DNA from: Novosphingobium resinovorum
Lineage (GTDB): Bacteria > Pseudomonadota > Alphaproteobacteria > Sphingomonadales > Sphingomonadaceae
DNA length: 64,000 nt
Assembly: GCF_001742225.1 (NCBI RefSeq)
Contig: NZ_CP017077.1
Coordinates: 62,001 to 126,000 of the forward strand
Direction of reading: 5' to 3'
Shown: positions 25,351-32,645 of the stretch, in pieces
Layout: each line of letters opens with the position of its first letter
Numbering within the stretch: position 1 is the first letter of the stretch
Notes under the pieces: model-generated
Seen by the model: only the letters and a program-made list of their open reading frames with translations
What the model was told of the DNA's origin: nothing
Databases searched by the model: none
Made by a program: the position numbers and the translations under genes

Positions 25351-25944
25351 ATGAGCGAGAACATCCGGAAGAGGCGCCCGAGGAGGCCGTTCGATCGGCA
25401 GCTCGGGGTCGAGAAGGCACAGCGCCTGTTTCACCAAAGGGGCTACGATGGCGTGAGCGTCGCCGATCTGACGCAGGCGCTCGAGATCAATCCGCCCAGC
25501 CTCTATGCGGCTTATGGCAGCAAGGCGGGTCTCTTCGAACATGCCCTGCGCCGCTACGCGGCGGAACACTCGCTGCCGGTTTCCGAGATCTTCGAGGGCC
25601 GTGACCTTGGCGATGCCGTGACAATGATCTTCGTCTCGGCCGCCGAGCAGTATTCCAGCGATGCCGCAGCTCGGGGCTGCCTTGTCACGGAAGGCACGCG
25701 CGCAGCCGATCCCGAGGCGCGGGCGATCGCAACCGAGATCAGCGCCGCGATGGTGTCCGCGATTGGAGAGGAAATCCGCAAGCGCGTTCCCCAAAACGGA
25801 GATGCTATCGCCGACGCGGTTGTGACCATGGTGCGCGGGCTTTCAGCCGCGGCCTACACGGGAATGGAGGCCAGTCGGCTCCGTGCTGCGGCCGAGCAAG
25901 CCGCCTTCATGTTCAAGGCTGGCCTCTCTGCGCTCATGGCTTGA
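25351..25944 (+). CDS. TetR-family transcriptional regulator
   Basis: A 197-residue TetR protein. The N-terminal helix-turn-helix is VEKAQRLFHQRGYDGVSVAD and LTQALEINPPSLYAAYGSKA, followed by LFEHALRRY, and the C-terminal ligand domain has AARGCLVTEGTRAAD, typical of the YcdC/RutR-like and AcrR-like group with a TetR_C domain seen in electrophile-responsive repressors. GAGGG precedes the ATG. Repeated operators upstream and downstream suggest it controls itself, the divergent SDR operon and the quinone-reductase-like gene downstream. Confidence 0.92.
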   Translation: MSENIRKRRPRRPFDRQLGVEKAQRLFHQRGYDGVSVADLTQALEINPPSLYAAYGSKAGLFEHALRRYAAEHSLPVSEIFEGRDLGDAVTMIFVSAAEQYSSDAAARGCLVTEGTRAADPEARAIATEISAAMVSAIGEEIRKRVPQNGDAIADAVVTMVRGLSAAAYTGMEASRLRAAAEQAAFMFKAGLSALMA

Positions 25945-25963
25945 CCGCACCGAGAGCATGTTT

Positions 25964-25979
25964 GTAGTGACCACTATTA
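25964..25979 (-). promoter_or_regulatory. TetR operator site 2
   Basis: On the minus strand this reads TAATAGTGGTCACTAC, 14 of 16 matches to site 1 extended by one base. The inner TAGTGRYCACTA is nearly a perfect palindrome. It lies 20 bases after the tetR stop. Confidence 0.7.
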
Positions 25980-26006
25980 TCTTGTGGCAGTTCGCCTTAT
26001 CGTTTA

Positions 26007-26021
26007 TAGCGATCACTATTA
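26007..26021 (-). promoter_or_regulatory. TetR operator site 3
   Basis: TAGCGATCACTATTA is the exact reverse complement of site 1 (15 of 15). It lies 112 bases before the ATG of the reductase gene and 28 bases after site 2, so the pair probably represses that gene. Confidence 0.75.
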
Positions 26022-26132
26022 GCTCGCCGCGTGCGGGCTAAGCGTCACAGGCGCATCCATCATCGGGCAGGGCTCACCGGCATTCGTGCGCTTCGCTCGG
26101 CGTGGACTACGCGCCGCTACAGCGAGAACACC

Positions 26133-27131
26133 ATGCACCACGTCATATTTTACGAGATCGGCGGACCGGAGGTCATGAAGGTCGAACCCCTCGATCTGCC
26201 ACCCGTCGGCCCCGAGGAGGTTCGGGTCAGGATCAAGGCTATCGGGGTCAACCGGTTTGAAGCACTCTATCGGCGCAACTTCTACGTCGTTCCGGCAACG
26301 TTACCCTCGGTCCTGGGTGTCGAGGGCGTCGGGGTCGTTGTCGAGACGGGATCGCAGGTCGACGGCTATGGTGTCGGCGACCGCGTCGCCATCCTTCCCG
26401 TTCAGACGCCCTTTGTCGGATCCGGAATCTATGCAAGCCACGCCAATGTACCGGCCGCGGCACTGGTGAAGTCAATCCCTGGGACGACGGAGGTCGAGGA
26501 AGCCGCCGTCTGGATGGCAGGGCTACAGGCCTATAATCTTATTACTAAGGTGCCCGTCGGTGCCGGCGATGCCGTGTTGGTGACCGCCGGAACGTCGCCC
26601 GTCGGCAGCGCCCTCATCCAGTTTGCACGCGATATGGGGATGATGGTACTCGCCACCACCCGGACCGACGCGCGCAAGCAGGAGCTGATTGACCTGGGCG
26701 CACATCATGTCATCGCCACGGACGAGCAGGCGCTAAGTGACGTTGTCATGGAGGCAACCGGTGGCAAGGGCGTGCAGGTGGTCCTGGATACGGTCGGAGG
26801 GGCTCTGCTGGCGCAGTGCGTCGCGTGCCTTGCGGAAGGAGGCAGTCTCTTCAGCTACGGTGCCCAGACCTCGCCCGACATCACGACCGCACGTGTCAAC
26901 GTACCCCTTGTGGCGCTCGACCGGCGCTCCCTCTCCTTCGTGGACCTGTTCGAATTAACCGACGTACCCGAGCGGTTCGCGGCTGCGCAGGACTACATTC
27001 GTGATGCGGTCGCGAGAGGCGTCTTCAAGCCTCGGGTGGACAGTACCTTTGGGCTGGCGGACGTGCAGGAGGCTCACCGGCGCATGGAGGACGGAGTGCT
27101 AAGCGGAAAGGTTGTCATCACTACGAGCTGA
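26133..27131 (+). CDS. zinc-independent medium-chain dehydrogenase, quinone oxidoreductase-like
   Basis: A 332-residue MDR protein: HHVIFYEIGGPEVMKVEPLD, PSVLGVEGVGVVVETGSQV, VLVTAGTSPVGSALIQFARD and DTVGGALLAQCVACLAEGG. The zinc-ligand Cys/His set of alcohol dehydrogenases is missing, which places it with NADPH:quinone oxidoreductases. The frame is open further upstream, but MHHV (26133) starts the family homology. Two TetR operators lie in its upstream region, linking it to the TetR/SDR regulon, probably for reactive carbonyl or quinone removal. Confidence 0.92.
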   Translation: MHHVIFYEIGGPEVMKVEPLDLPPVGPEEVRVRIKAIGVNRFEALYRRNFYVVPATLPSVLGVEGVGVVVETGSQVDGYGVGDRVAILPVQTPFVGSGIYASHANVPAAALVKSIPGTTEVEEAAVWMAGLQAYNLITKVPVGAGDAVLVTAGTSPVGSALIQFARDMGMMVLATTRTDARKQELIDLGAHHVIATDEQALSDVVMEATGGKGVQVVLDTVGGALLAQCVACLAEGGSLFSYGAQTSPDITTARVNVPLVALDRRSLSFVDLFELTDVPERFAAAQDYIRDAVARGVFKPRVDSTFGLADVQEAHRRMEDGVLSGKVVITTS

Positions 27132-27310
27132 TTTCGATGCCAACTTCCGGTTGACGCTGAAGCGCCTGCCGTGAGTCTCGTGGGGCGCTTCCTTTCGTAT
27201 AGAAAACGTTCCTTTTTCTGGACGCCCGCTCGCGACCAGACCCGTTCTTTCGTGACCGAGCGGCCAAGGTCGGCTTCTGAAAGCTCAGACGCTTCTTGTA
27301 TAAATCGATG

Positions 27311-27328
27311 TATCCGCTAACGTGGATA
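27311..27328 (+). promoter_or_regulatory. inverted repeat at the arsR start, possible ArsR operator
   Basis: TATCC (27311-27315) and GGATA (27324-27328) are separated by eight bases, directly before the GTG start of arsR at 27330. A TATAAA-like -10 element (27298-27303) overlaps its upstream flank. Autoregulation by ArsR at its own start is common. Confidence 0.5.
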
Positions 27329-27329
27329 T

Positions 27330-27662
27330 GTGGAAAACGACGCAGCTATCTCGGCCCTCGGCGCGCTCGCGCAGAGCACGCGCCTCGATGCATTCCGCCT
27401 GCTGGTCCGCCACGAGCCTGAGGGCCTGGCCGCCGGCGAGGTCGCCAAAGCGCTTGATGTGCCGCAGAACACGATGTCGGTACATCTCGCCACGCTGGCC
27501 CGAGCCGGACTGATACGGTCCGAGCGGCGCAGCCGCATCATCAACTACCGCGCCAATCTCGACCAGTTGAAGGCGCTGACCCTGTTCCTGGTGAAGGACT
27601 GTTGCGGTGGCAAGGCGGAGCTTTGCGCGCCGCTGATCGCCGAGCTTAACCCCTGCTGCTGA
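27330..27662 (+). CDS. arsR: ArsR/SmtB-family arsenic-responsive repressor
   Basis: A 110-residue winged-helix repressor: LAQSTRLDAFRLLVRHEPEG, VAKALDVPQNTMSVHLATLA and AGLIRSERRSRIINYRANL. Cysteines are in DCCGGKAELC and at the C-terminus NPCC, so arsenite is probably bound near the C-terminus as in the group of ArsR proteins with C-terminal vicinal cysteines. The start is a GTG. It leads a five-gene arsenic operon and is expected to dissociate from DNA on arsenite binding. Confidence 0.93.
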   Translation: MENDAAISALGALAQSTRLDAFRLLVRHEPEGLAAGEVAKALDVPQNTMSVHLATLARAGLIRSERRSRIINYRANLDQLKALTLFLVKDCCGGKAELCAPLIAELNPCC

Positions 27663-27670
27663 AGGCTGAC

Positions 27671-28102
27671 ATGACCGTCGATATCATCATCTATCACAAC
27701 CCCGAGTGCGGGACGTCGCGCAACACGCTGGCGATGATCCGGAACGCTGGCATCGAGCCGCACGTCATCGAGTATCTGAAGACCCCGCCGAACCGCTCGC
27801 GCCTCGTATCGCTGATAGTGCGCATGGGCATCACGCCCCGCGCGCTGCTGCGCGAGAAGGGCACGCCTTATGCCGAGCTTGGCCTCGGCGACGCGGCGCT
27901 GGGCGACGATCAGCTCATCGACGCGATGGTCGCGCATCCGATCCTCATCAACAGGCCGATCGTCGTCTCGCCGCTTGGCGTGAAGCTGTGCCGTCCCTCG
28001 GAAGAGGTGCTGGACCTACTGCCGGCCCGGCAGCGCGGTGCGTTCACCAAGGAGGATGGCGAGAAGGTCATCGACGACGCGGGCAACAGGATCGGCGCAT
28101 GA
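27671..28102 (+). CDS. arsC: arsenate reductase, glutaredoxin-coupled ArsC
   Basis: A 143-residue ArsC of the thioredoxin-fold, plasmid R773 type. The catalytic Cys is in YHNPECGTSRNTLAMI, and the arsenate-binding arginines lie in NRPIVV and CRPSEEVLDLLP. It reduces arsenate to arsenite using glutathione and glutaredoxin. It lies eight bases after arsR and overlaps the following transporter gene by four bases (ATGA). Confidence 0.95.
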   Translation: MTVDIIIYHNPECGTSRNTLAMIRNAGIEPHVIEYLKTPPNRSRLVSLIVRMGITPRALLREKGTPYAELGLGDAALGDDQLIDAMVAHPILINRPIVVSPLGVKLCRPSEEVLDLLPARQRGAFTKEDGEKVIDDAGNRIGA

Positions 28103-29160
28103 CCACCGCAGCGCCGACCAGGCCGGCGATCAGCACATTCGAGCGCTATCTCAGCGTCTGGGTGGCGCTATGCATCTTGGTCGGGATTGCGCTCGGCTAT
28201 GCTTTGCCGGGCCTGTTCGCCGCCATTGCCTCGGCCGAGGTGGCGCGCGTCAACCTCGTGGTGGCGGTGCTCATCTGGCTGATGATCATCCCCATGCTTC
28301 TCAAGATCGACCTCCGCGCGCTGGGTTCGGTCCGCCAGCACTGGAGGGGCGTGGGCGTCACCCTGTTCATCAACTGGGCGGTGAAGCCCTTCTCGATGGC
28401 GCTGCTCGGCACGCTGTTCCTAGGCTGGCTGTTTCGGCCTCTGCTGCCGGCAGGCGAGGTCAGCTCCTATATCGCCGGCTTGATCCTGCTGGCTGCCGCC
28501 CCCTGCACGGCAATGGTATTCGTCTGGTCCAACCTCTGCGAGGGCGAGCCGACCTACACGCTGAGCCAGGTCGCGCTGAATGACGTGATCCTGGTGTTCG
28601 CGTTCGCGCCGCTGGTCGGCCTGCTGCTTGGCGTCGCCTCGATCACGGTACCGTGGGATACGCTGCTGATCTCGGTGATGCTCTACATCGTCGTGCCGGT
28701 GATCGTCGCGCAGGTGATCCGTAGCGCCGTGATCGGATCGGGCGGACAAGCGGCACTCGACCGGCTACTAGCCTGGCTCGGGCCGGTCTCGCTGCTGGCG
28801 CTGCTCACCACGCTGCTGCTGCTGTTTGGGTTCCAGGGCGAGGCCATCATCGCCCATCCGCTTGTCATCGTGCTTATCGCGGTGCCGATCCTCATCCAGG
28901 TCTATTTCAACGCGGGGCTCGCTTACTGGCTGAGCCGCCGGTTTGGGGTGGCGTGGTGCGTGGCGGCGCCCGCGGCGCTGATCGGCGCATCCAACTTCTT
29001 CGAGCTGGCGGTCGCCGCCGCGATCAGCCTGTTCGGGCTCAACTCGGGCGCGGCGCTGGCGACCGTCGTCGGCGTGCTGGTCGAGGTGCCGGTGATGCTG
29101 TCTGTTGTCTCGATCGTGAAGCGGACGCGGCCCTGGTACGAAGCGAGAGCGAGGGCATGA
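28099..29160 (+). CDS. arsB/acr3: ACR3-family arsenite efflux transporter
   Basis: A 353-residue inner-membrane protein with about ten hydrophobic segments. Typical ACR3 blocks are LLAAAPCTAMVFVWSNLCEG, with the essential Cys, and AALIGASNFFELAVAAAISL in the second half. It exports arsenite using the proton gradient. Start ATG 28099 overlaps the arsC stop, and its stop overlaps the arsN start. ACR3, and not ArsB of the SwissProt E. coli type, is indicated by these blocks. Confidence 0.95.
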   Translation: MTTAAPTRPAISTFERYLSVWVALCILVGIALGYALPGLFAAIASAEVARVNLVVAVLIWLMIIPMLLKIDLRALGSVRQHWRGVGVTLFINWAVKPFSMALLGTLFLGWLFRPLLPAGEVSSYIAGLILLAAAPCTAMVFVWSNLCEGEPTYTLSQVALNDVILVFAFAPLVGLLLGVASITVPWDTLLISVMLYIVVPVIVAQVIRSAVIGSGGQAALDRLLAWLGPVSLLALLTTLLLLFGFQGEAIIAHPLVIVLIAVPILIQVYFNAGLAYWLSRRFGVAWCVAAPAALIGASNFFELAVAAAISLFGLNSGAALATVVGVLVEVPVMLSVVSIVKRTRPWYEARARA

Positions 29161-29591
29161 CGCAGATCTATTTCTCGGAAGCTCGGCACGCTGATGATGT
29201 CCTGCGGCTCGCGCTTGGCGCCGCGCAACTTCCAACCGACGATCTCGGCGGCCCCGACCAGATTTTCTTCAGCCTGTCCGACGATGAAGGGCCCATCGGG
29301 TTCATCGGTCTGGAAGGCAAAGGCGCTGACCGGCTCCTCCGCTCGCTGGTCGTGCTGCCAACCCGCCGCGGCAAAGGATATGGCCGGATGCTGGTTGAGC
29401 GCCTTGAAGAGATCGCCGATGGCGCGGTCGAGCGGCTGCACCTCCTGACCAGCGGCACCGGAGAGTTCTTTCGCAGGCTCGGTTACGCCGAAGCCGATCG
29501 TGACGCTGCGCCGGCGTTCATTGCCGCGACCGCGCAGTTCACGTCGCTGTGCGGTCCGCGCGCGACTTATCTCGTCAAGGATGTTGGATGA
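29157..29591 (+). CDS. arsN2: GNAT acetyltransferase of the arsenic operon (ArsN2-like)
   Basis: A 144-residue GNAT protein. The acetyl-CoA loop is [20 protein letters not shown], preceded by [10 protein letters not shown]. Small GNAT proteins annotated ArsN2 are common in ars operons of alphaproteobacteria; an acetylation role on an organoarsenical such as arsinothricin has been shown for ArsN1, while ArsN2 is less clear. It overlaps both acr3 and arsH by four bases. Confidence 0.85.
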   Translation: MTQIYFSEARHADDVLRLALGAAQLPTDDLGGPDQIFFSLSDDEGPIGFIGLEGKGADRLLRSLVVLPTRRGKGYGRMLVERLEEIADGAVERLHLLTSGTGEFFRRLGYAEADRDAAPAFIAATAQFTSLCGPRATYLVKDVG

Positions 29592-30328
29592 CTCGCCTAC
29601 GTGACTTGGCCGACCCCGAACATCTGCCCGCCCTCGATCGAAGCATTGCTATCACCCGGCCCGGCGCCGGCATGGGTGACGATCAGCCGCCGCCGCGCAT
29701 TCTGCTGCTCTATGGCTCGCTGCGCGAGCGCTCGTTCAGCCGGCTCGCGGCCGAAGAAGCCGCTCGGCTGCTGATCCTGTTCGGCGCGGAGGTGCGGATA
29801 TTTGATCCAAGTGACCTGCCGCTCCCCGATCAGGTTAAGGGCGACGATCATCCCGCCGTTCATGAGCTGCGTCAGCATGCACTTTGGTCCGAAGGCATGG
29901 TCTGGTGCAGCCCCGAACGCCACGGCCAGATCACCGGCATCATGAAGGCGCAGATCGACCATCTACCGCTGGAGTTCGGCGGCATGCGCCCGACCCAAGG
30001 TCGCACTCTCGCAGTCATGCAGGTGTCGGGCGGCTCGCAGTCGTTCAACGCGGTCAACACATTGCGCCTGCTCGGCCGCTGGATGCGCATGATCACCATC
30101 CCCAACCAGTCGAGCGTGGCGATGGCGTTCAAAGAGTTCGACGAAGCCGGCCGCATGCGCCCGTCGAGCTATTATGACCGGATCGTCGACGTGATGGAGG
30201 AACTGGTACGGTTCACGGTCTTGACCCGCCCGCACGCCGACCAGCTCGTTGAACGCTATTCCGAGCGGAAGGCCGTACAGGCGGAGCGTAACGCAGCAGC
30301 CGATCTTGCCTCGCGCGCTCTCGGCTGA
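29588..30328 (+). CDS. arsH: ArsH NADPH-dependent FMN reductase/organoarsenical oxidase
   Basis: A 246-residue flavodoxin-fold protein: [20 protein letters not shown] for phosphate binding to [23 protein letters not shown] and [20 protein letters not shown]. ArsH oxidises trivalent organoarsenicals and is the usual last gene of such operons. Start ATG 29588 overlaps the arsN stop. The tail [19 protein letters not shown] is charged and typical. Confidence 0.94.
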   Translation: MTRLRDLADPEHLPALDRSIAITRPGAGMGDDQPPPRILLLYGSLRERSFSRLAAEEAARLLILFGAEVRIFDPSDLPLPDQVKGDDHPAVHELRQHALWSEGMVWCSPERHGQITGIMKAQIDHLPLEFGGMRPTQGRTLAVMQVSGGSQSFNAVNTLRLLGRWMRMITIPNQSSVAMAFKEFDEAGRMRPSSYYDRIVDVMEELVRFTVLTRPHADQLVERYSERKAVQAERNAAADLASRALG

Positions 30329-30654
30329 TGGTTCCGGAGTTGCCCGCGTCCTAGACTACGACTGACCGCTTATTCTGAAAAGTGCCATTCGGCCTAACCC
30401 GTCCGAACGGCGGCAAAGTCCCAGCCCCTGTCCATCATTGTCGACCCTTCCCGGTCATTTAGCCGCCAATTTTTCGTCCTCAGGTGCGGACTGTCCGGTA
30501 ACCCGCAGATCGCGACCAACTTAAGTCGTTCACTAGACTGCCGGAACAGCGGCTCCTAACAAAACCAGACAGATGGCGCCTTTTCAAAGTTCTAATTTGG
30601 AATCGGCCATTTCGAATCCGCCAACATAGATGATGTATCGCCGCGGCGCTTTGG
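30329..30654. other. intergenic region after arsH
   Basis: About 325 bases with no gene. It contains ACTGACCGCTTATTCTG and GTGCGGACTGTCCGG, resembling words at 4880 and 7521, which suggests a dispersed non-coding repeat family of this genome. No clear hairpin terminator with a T-run was seen. Confidence 0.4.
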
Positions 30655-30843
30655 AATGGCAGTCGCGCGGTCGAGATGTACCGCCGCTGGGGTGCCGACC
30701 GGATTGTGGGCGAGAAGAATTTCGGCGGAGACATCGTGCTCGCCATTGTCCAACCTGCGGATCGCGCTGTTGCCTACAAAGCCGTGGATGCGACGCGAGG
30801 CAAGGTCGTGCACGTCGAGCCTATCGCCGCCACCTATGAGTAG
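30655..30843 (+). pseudogene. phage/GTA-type terminase large-subunit C-terminal fragment
   Basis: In the frame of ATG 30676 the translation reads SRAVEMYRRWGADRIVGEKN, then GGDIVLAIVQPADRAVAYKA, then RGKVVHVEPIAATYE and a stop. This is the conserved nuclease-domain region of terminase large subunits (pattern Y-x-W-x-A-D-R-I-V-x-E-x-N-x-G-G-D and S/TRGKVxRAEPVAALYEQ). The ATPase half and the last 60-80 residues are missing, and no neighbouring packaging genes exist, so this is a remnant of a prophage or gene-transfer-agent-like locus. Confidence 0.72.
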
Positions 30844-31003
30844 GGCGAGATCATCCCACGCGATAGGTCTACAACGCGCGCTGCCTGACCTCATGTTTCG
30901 CAGCGTCCAGTCCGACACCCGATGCGACGCGATCTGTCGCATCGGCTCGCCACATTGCGAATCGCGATGAACGAAAGTCGCGTCGAACGATGGAGAAACT
31001 TCT

Positions 31004-31219
31004 ATGAGCAAAGGTCGAGGCAGCGGTAGCTACCGCAGCGCGATCAGCGGGCGGTACGTAACCGCCAAGCATGGCAAGGCCAGCCCCCACACGACCGTCC
31101 GCGAGAGCGCCGGTCCGAGCGGGAGTTCCAGTCCCCATTACCGCAGTGCCATCTCGGGCCGGTACGTTACGACCGCGCACGGGAAGGCCAGCCCCCACAC
31201 GACGATCAAGGAGAGCTAA
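31004..31219 (+). CDS. 71-residue protein with two near-identical 22-residue repeats
   Basis: The protein contains YRSAISGRYVTAKHGKASPH and YRSAISGRYVTTAHGKASPH, each followed by TT and separated by a Gly/Ser linker (GPSGSSS). GGAGA lies eight bases before the ATG. It is highly basic, with no membrane segment. Short proteins with the S-G-R-Y-V-T motif are widespread in bacteria and are often found beside phage or mobile genes, but no function is known to me. It is followed after two bases by a DUF3892 gene, suggesting one transcript. Confidence 0.72.
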   Translation: MSKGRGSGSYRSAISGRYVTAKHGKASPHTTVRESAGPSGSSSPHYRSAISGRYVTTAHGKASPHTTIKES

Positions 31220-31221
31220 TC

Positions 31222-31485
31222 ATGGCGAAACGCTATGTGCGCGCCACCGGCAAGGACCGGCAGGGCGACATCACCCGACTGTGCAATTCCGGCGAATACT
31301 GGTCGCCCCGCGGCAAGGCGGATGCGATCAGCGACATCGAACTGGGTCTGCATGAATACTGGGTCAACTGGGCGAATGCTCCGGAGACCAAGATCCGCGT
31401 CGTCAACGGATCGACCGGGAAGTATCTGCGGACCGACCGCGACACCACGTCGCGCAACAATCTGGACGATCTGCCCGACTGCTGA
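31222..31485 (+). CDS. DUF3892 domain protein
   Basis: An 87-residue protein matching the DUF3892 pattern: RYVRATGKDRQGDITRLCNS, then W-S-x-R, DAISDIELGLHEYWVNW and KYLRTDRDTTSRNNLDDLPD. AAGGAGAG precedes the ATG. The domain is of unknown function and often occurs as a stand-alone small protein. It forms a two-gene unit with the repeat protein upstream. Confidence 0.8.
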   Translation: MAKRYVRATGKDRQGDITRLCNSGEYWSPRGKADAISDIELGLHEYWVNWANAPETKIRVVNGSTGKYLRTDRDTTSRNNLDDLPDC

Positions 31486-31546
31486 CGGCTTTGCCGCCAA
31501 CGGCCGGGATCTGGGCCGGGGCTCACGCTCCGGCCCCGGAATGGCG

Positions 31547-32596
31547 TCAGGGCATCGAAGGAAAGTCCGAGCGCCGATATGCCGCGACCATCTGCGCGAG
31601 TTCGGGCGGCGATAGCACTTCCACCGCATCGCCCCACATATACAGATGCCAGCACATTTCGAGGAGGCCCGCGGCCCTGAACCGCACAACCAGCGAGCCG
31701 TCGGGTTCGCGCTCCGTAGTCTGGGACGGATGGAACAGAAAGCCTTCCGCCCAGCGCACCGCCTTGGGAGCAAAGCGCCAGGCGATATCGTGTATACCGC
31801 CCTCATGCTGGTAGGAGCCGAAGCAGCGCTCGGCATGGGCATTCAAGTCGAAACCCTCCTTGCGGATGAAGCTTTGCGAAAGAACGGTCGCTTCCTCGAT
31901 GGCGTCGACCCGGAAATGTTGGATGCCGCCGCCGACCTTGCCGAGATCGACCGCGACTAGGTAGCGGCGCGCGCCGAGCAGCAACCCATGCGGCGCAACC
32001 ACGCGTTCGCGCGCGACGGCGTCCTTCCATCCACGGTACAGGATACGTAGCTGTGATGTTCCCTTGAGCGCGGTGGAAATGGCCACGTCGACAGTCTCGC
32101 TCCCTAGTTGTCTGGGGCCTGGCCGCGCGGCATGGCCCAAGGCCATGAGGAGCGCTTCCTCGTCTGCCGCGAGCCGGCGGCTACGGTCGTCGGGAATCAG
32201 CGCCAAGATCTTGGCGTGGAGGCAGCGCAGCGCCGCCACCTGATCCTTGCCAGCTCCCTTGCCCAGCATGTCGAGCGCCACAGTAAGCGCCACCATTTCC
32301 TCAGGTGTCGGCGCCAGCAATGGGGCCACCGCCTTGTAAGGCAGTTTCCAGCGCGCCTTGTCCGATTCCTCGTCCTTCACTTTTTCCAGTTCGGGAAAGC
32401 ATTGCCCCAGGGCGCGGATCAGGCGCTGCGCCGTGCGATAGTCTCGCTCGAGGATGTCCTCGATTTCGGCCAGACTGACGCCGCGCATGGATGCTGCCCT
32501 TGCCGCGACCGTCAGCAAGTCAATTGCATTGCGATAAGAAATATTACCCTCCCCCCGGAAGCGACAACTTCTGTCATGTAGTACCATCATGCTCAT
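31547..32596 (-). CDS. WYL-domain transcriptional regulator
   Basis: A 349-residue regulator: an N-terminal winged helix (AIDLLTVAARAASMRGVSLA, EIEDILERDYRTAQRLIRAL), a central WYL domain (LRILYRGWKDAVARERVVAP, HGLLLGARRYLVAVDL) and a C-terminal WCX-type domain. WYL domains sense nucleic-acid ligands, and such proteins frequently repress defence or DNA-repair loci. It is divergent from the nuclease-helicase gene with starts about 50 bases apart, so it is the probable regulator of that gene. The start among the clustered Met codons (32596, 32590, 32587) is uncertain. Confidence 0.88.
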   Translation of the reverse strand: MSMMVLHDRSCRFRGEGNISYRNAIDLLTVAARAASMRGVSLAEIEDILERDYRTAQRLIRALGQCFPELEKVKDEESDKARWKLPYKAVAPLLAPTPEEMVALTVALDMLGKGAGKDQVAALRCLHAKILALIPDDRSRRLAADEEALLMALGHAARPGPRQLGSETVDVAISTALKGTSQLRILYRGWKDAVARERVVAPHGLLLGARRYLVAVDLGKVGGGIQHFRVDAIEEATVLSQSFIRKEGFDLNAHAERCFGSYQHEGGIHDIAWRFAPKAVRWAEGFLFHPSQTTEREPDGSLVVRFRAAGLLEMCWHLYMWGDAVEVLSPPELAQMVAAYRRSDFPSMP

Positions 32597-32645
32597 CTGC
32601 CATGACGAGTCGAGTGGTTCTTGCGGCGTATCGAGAGGAACAGGG

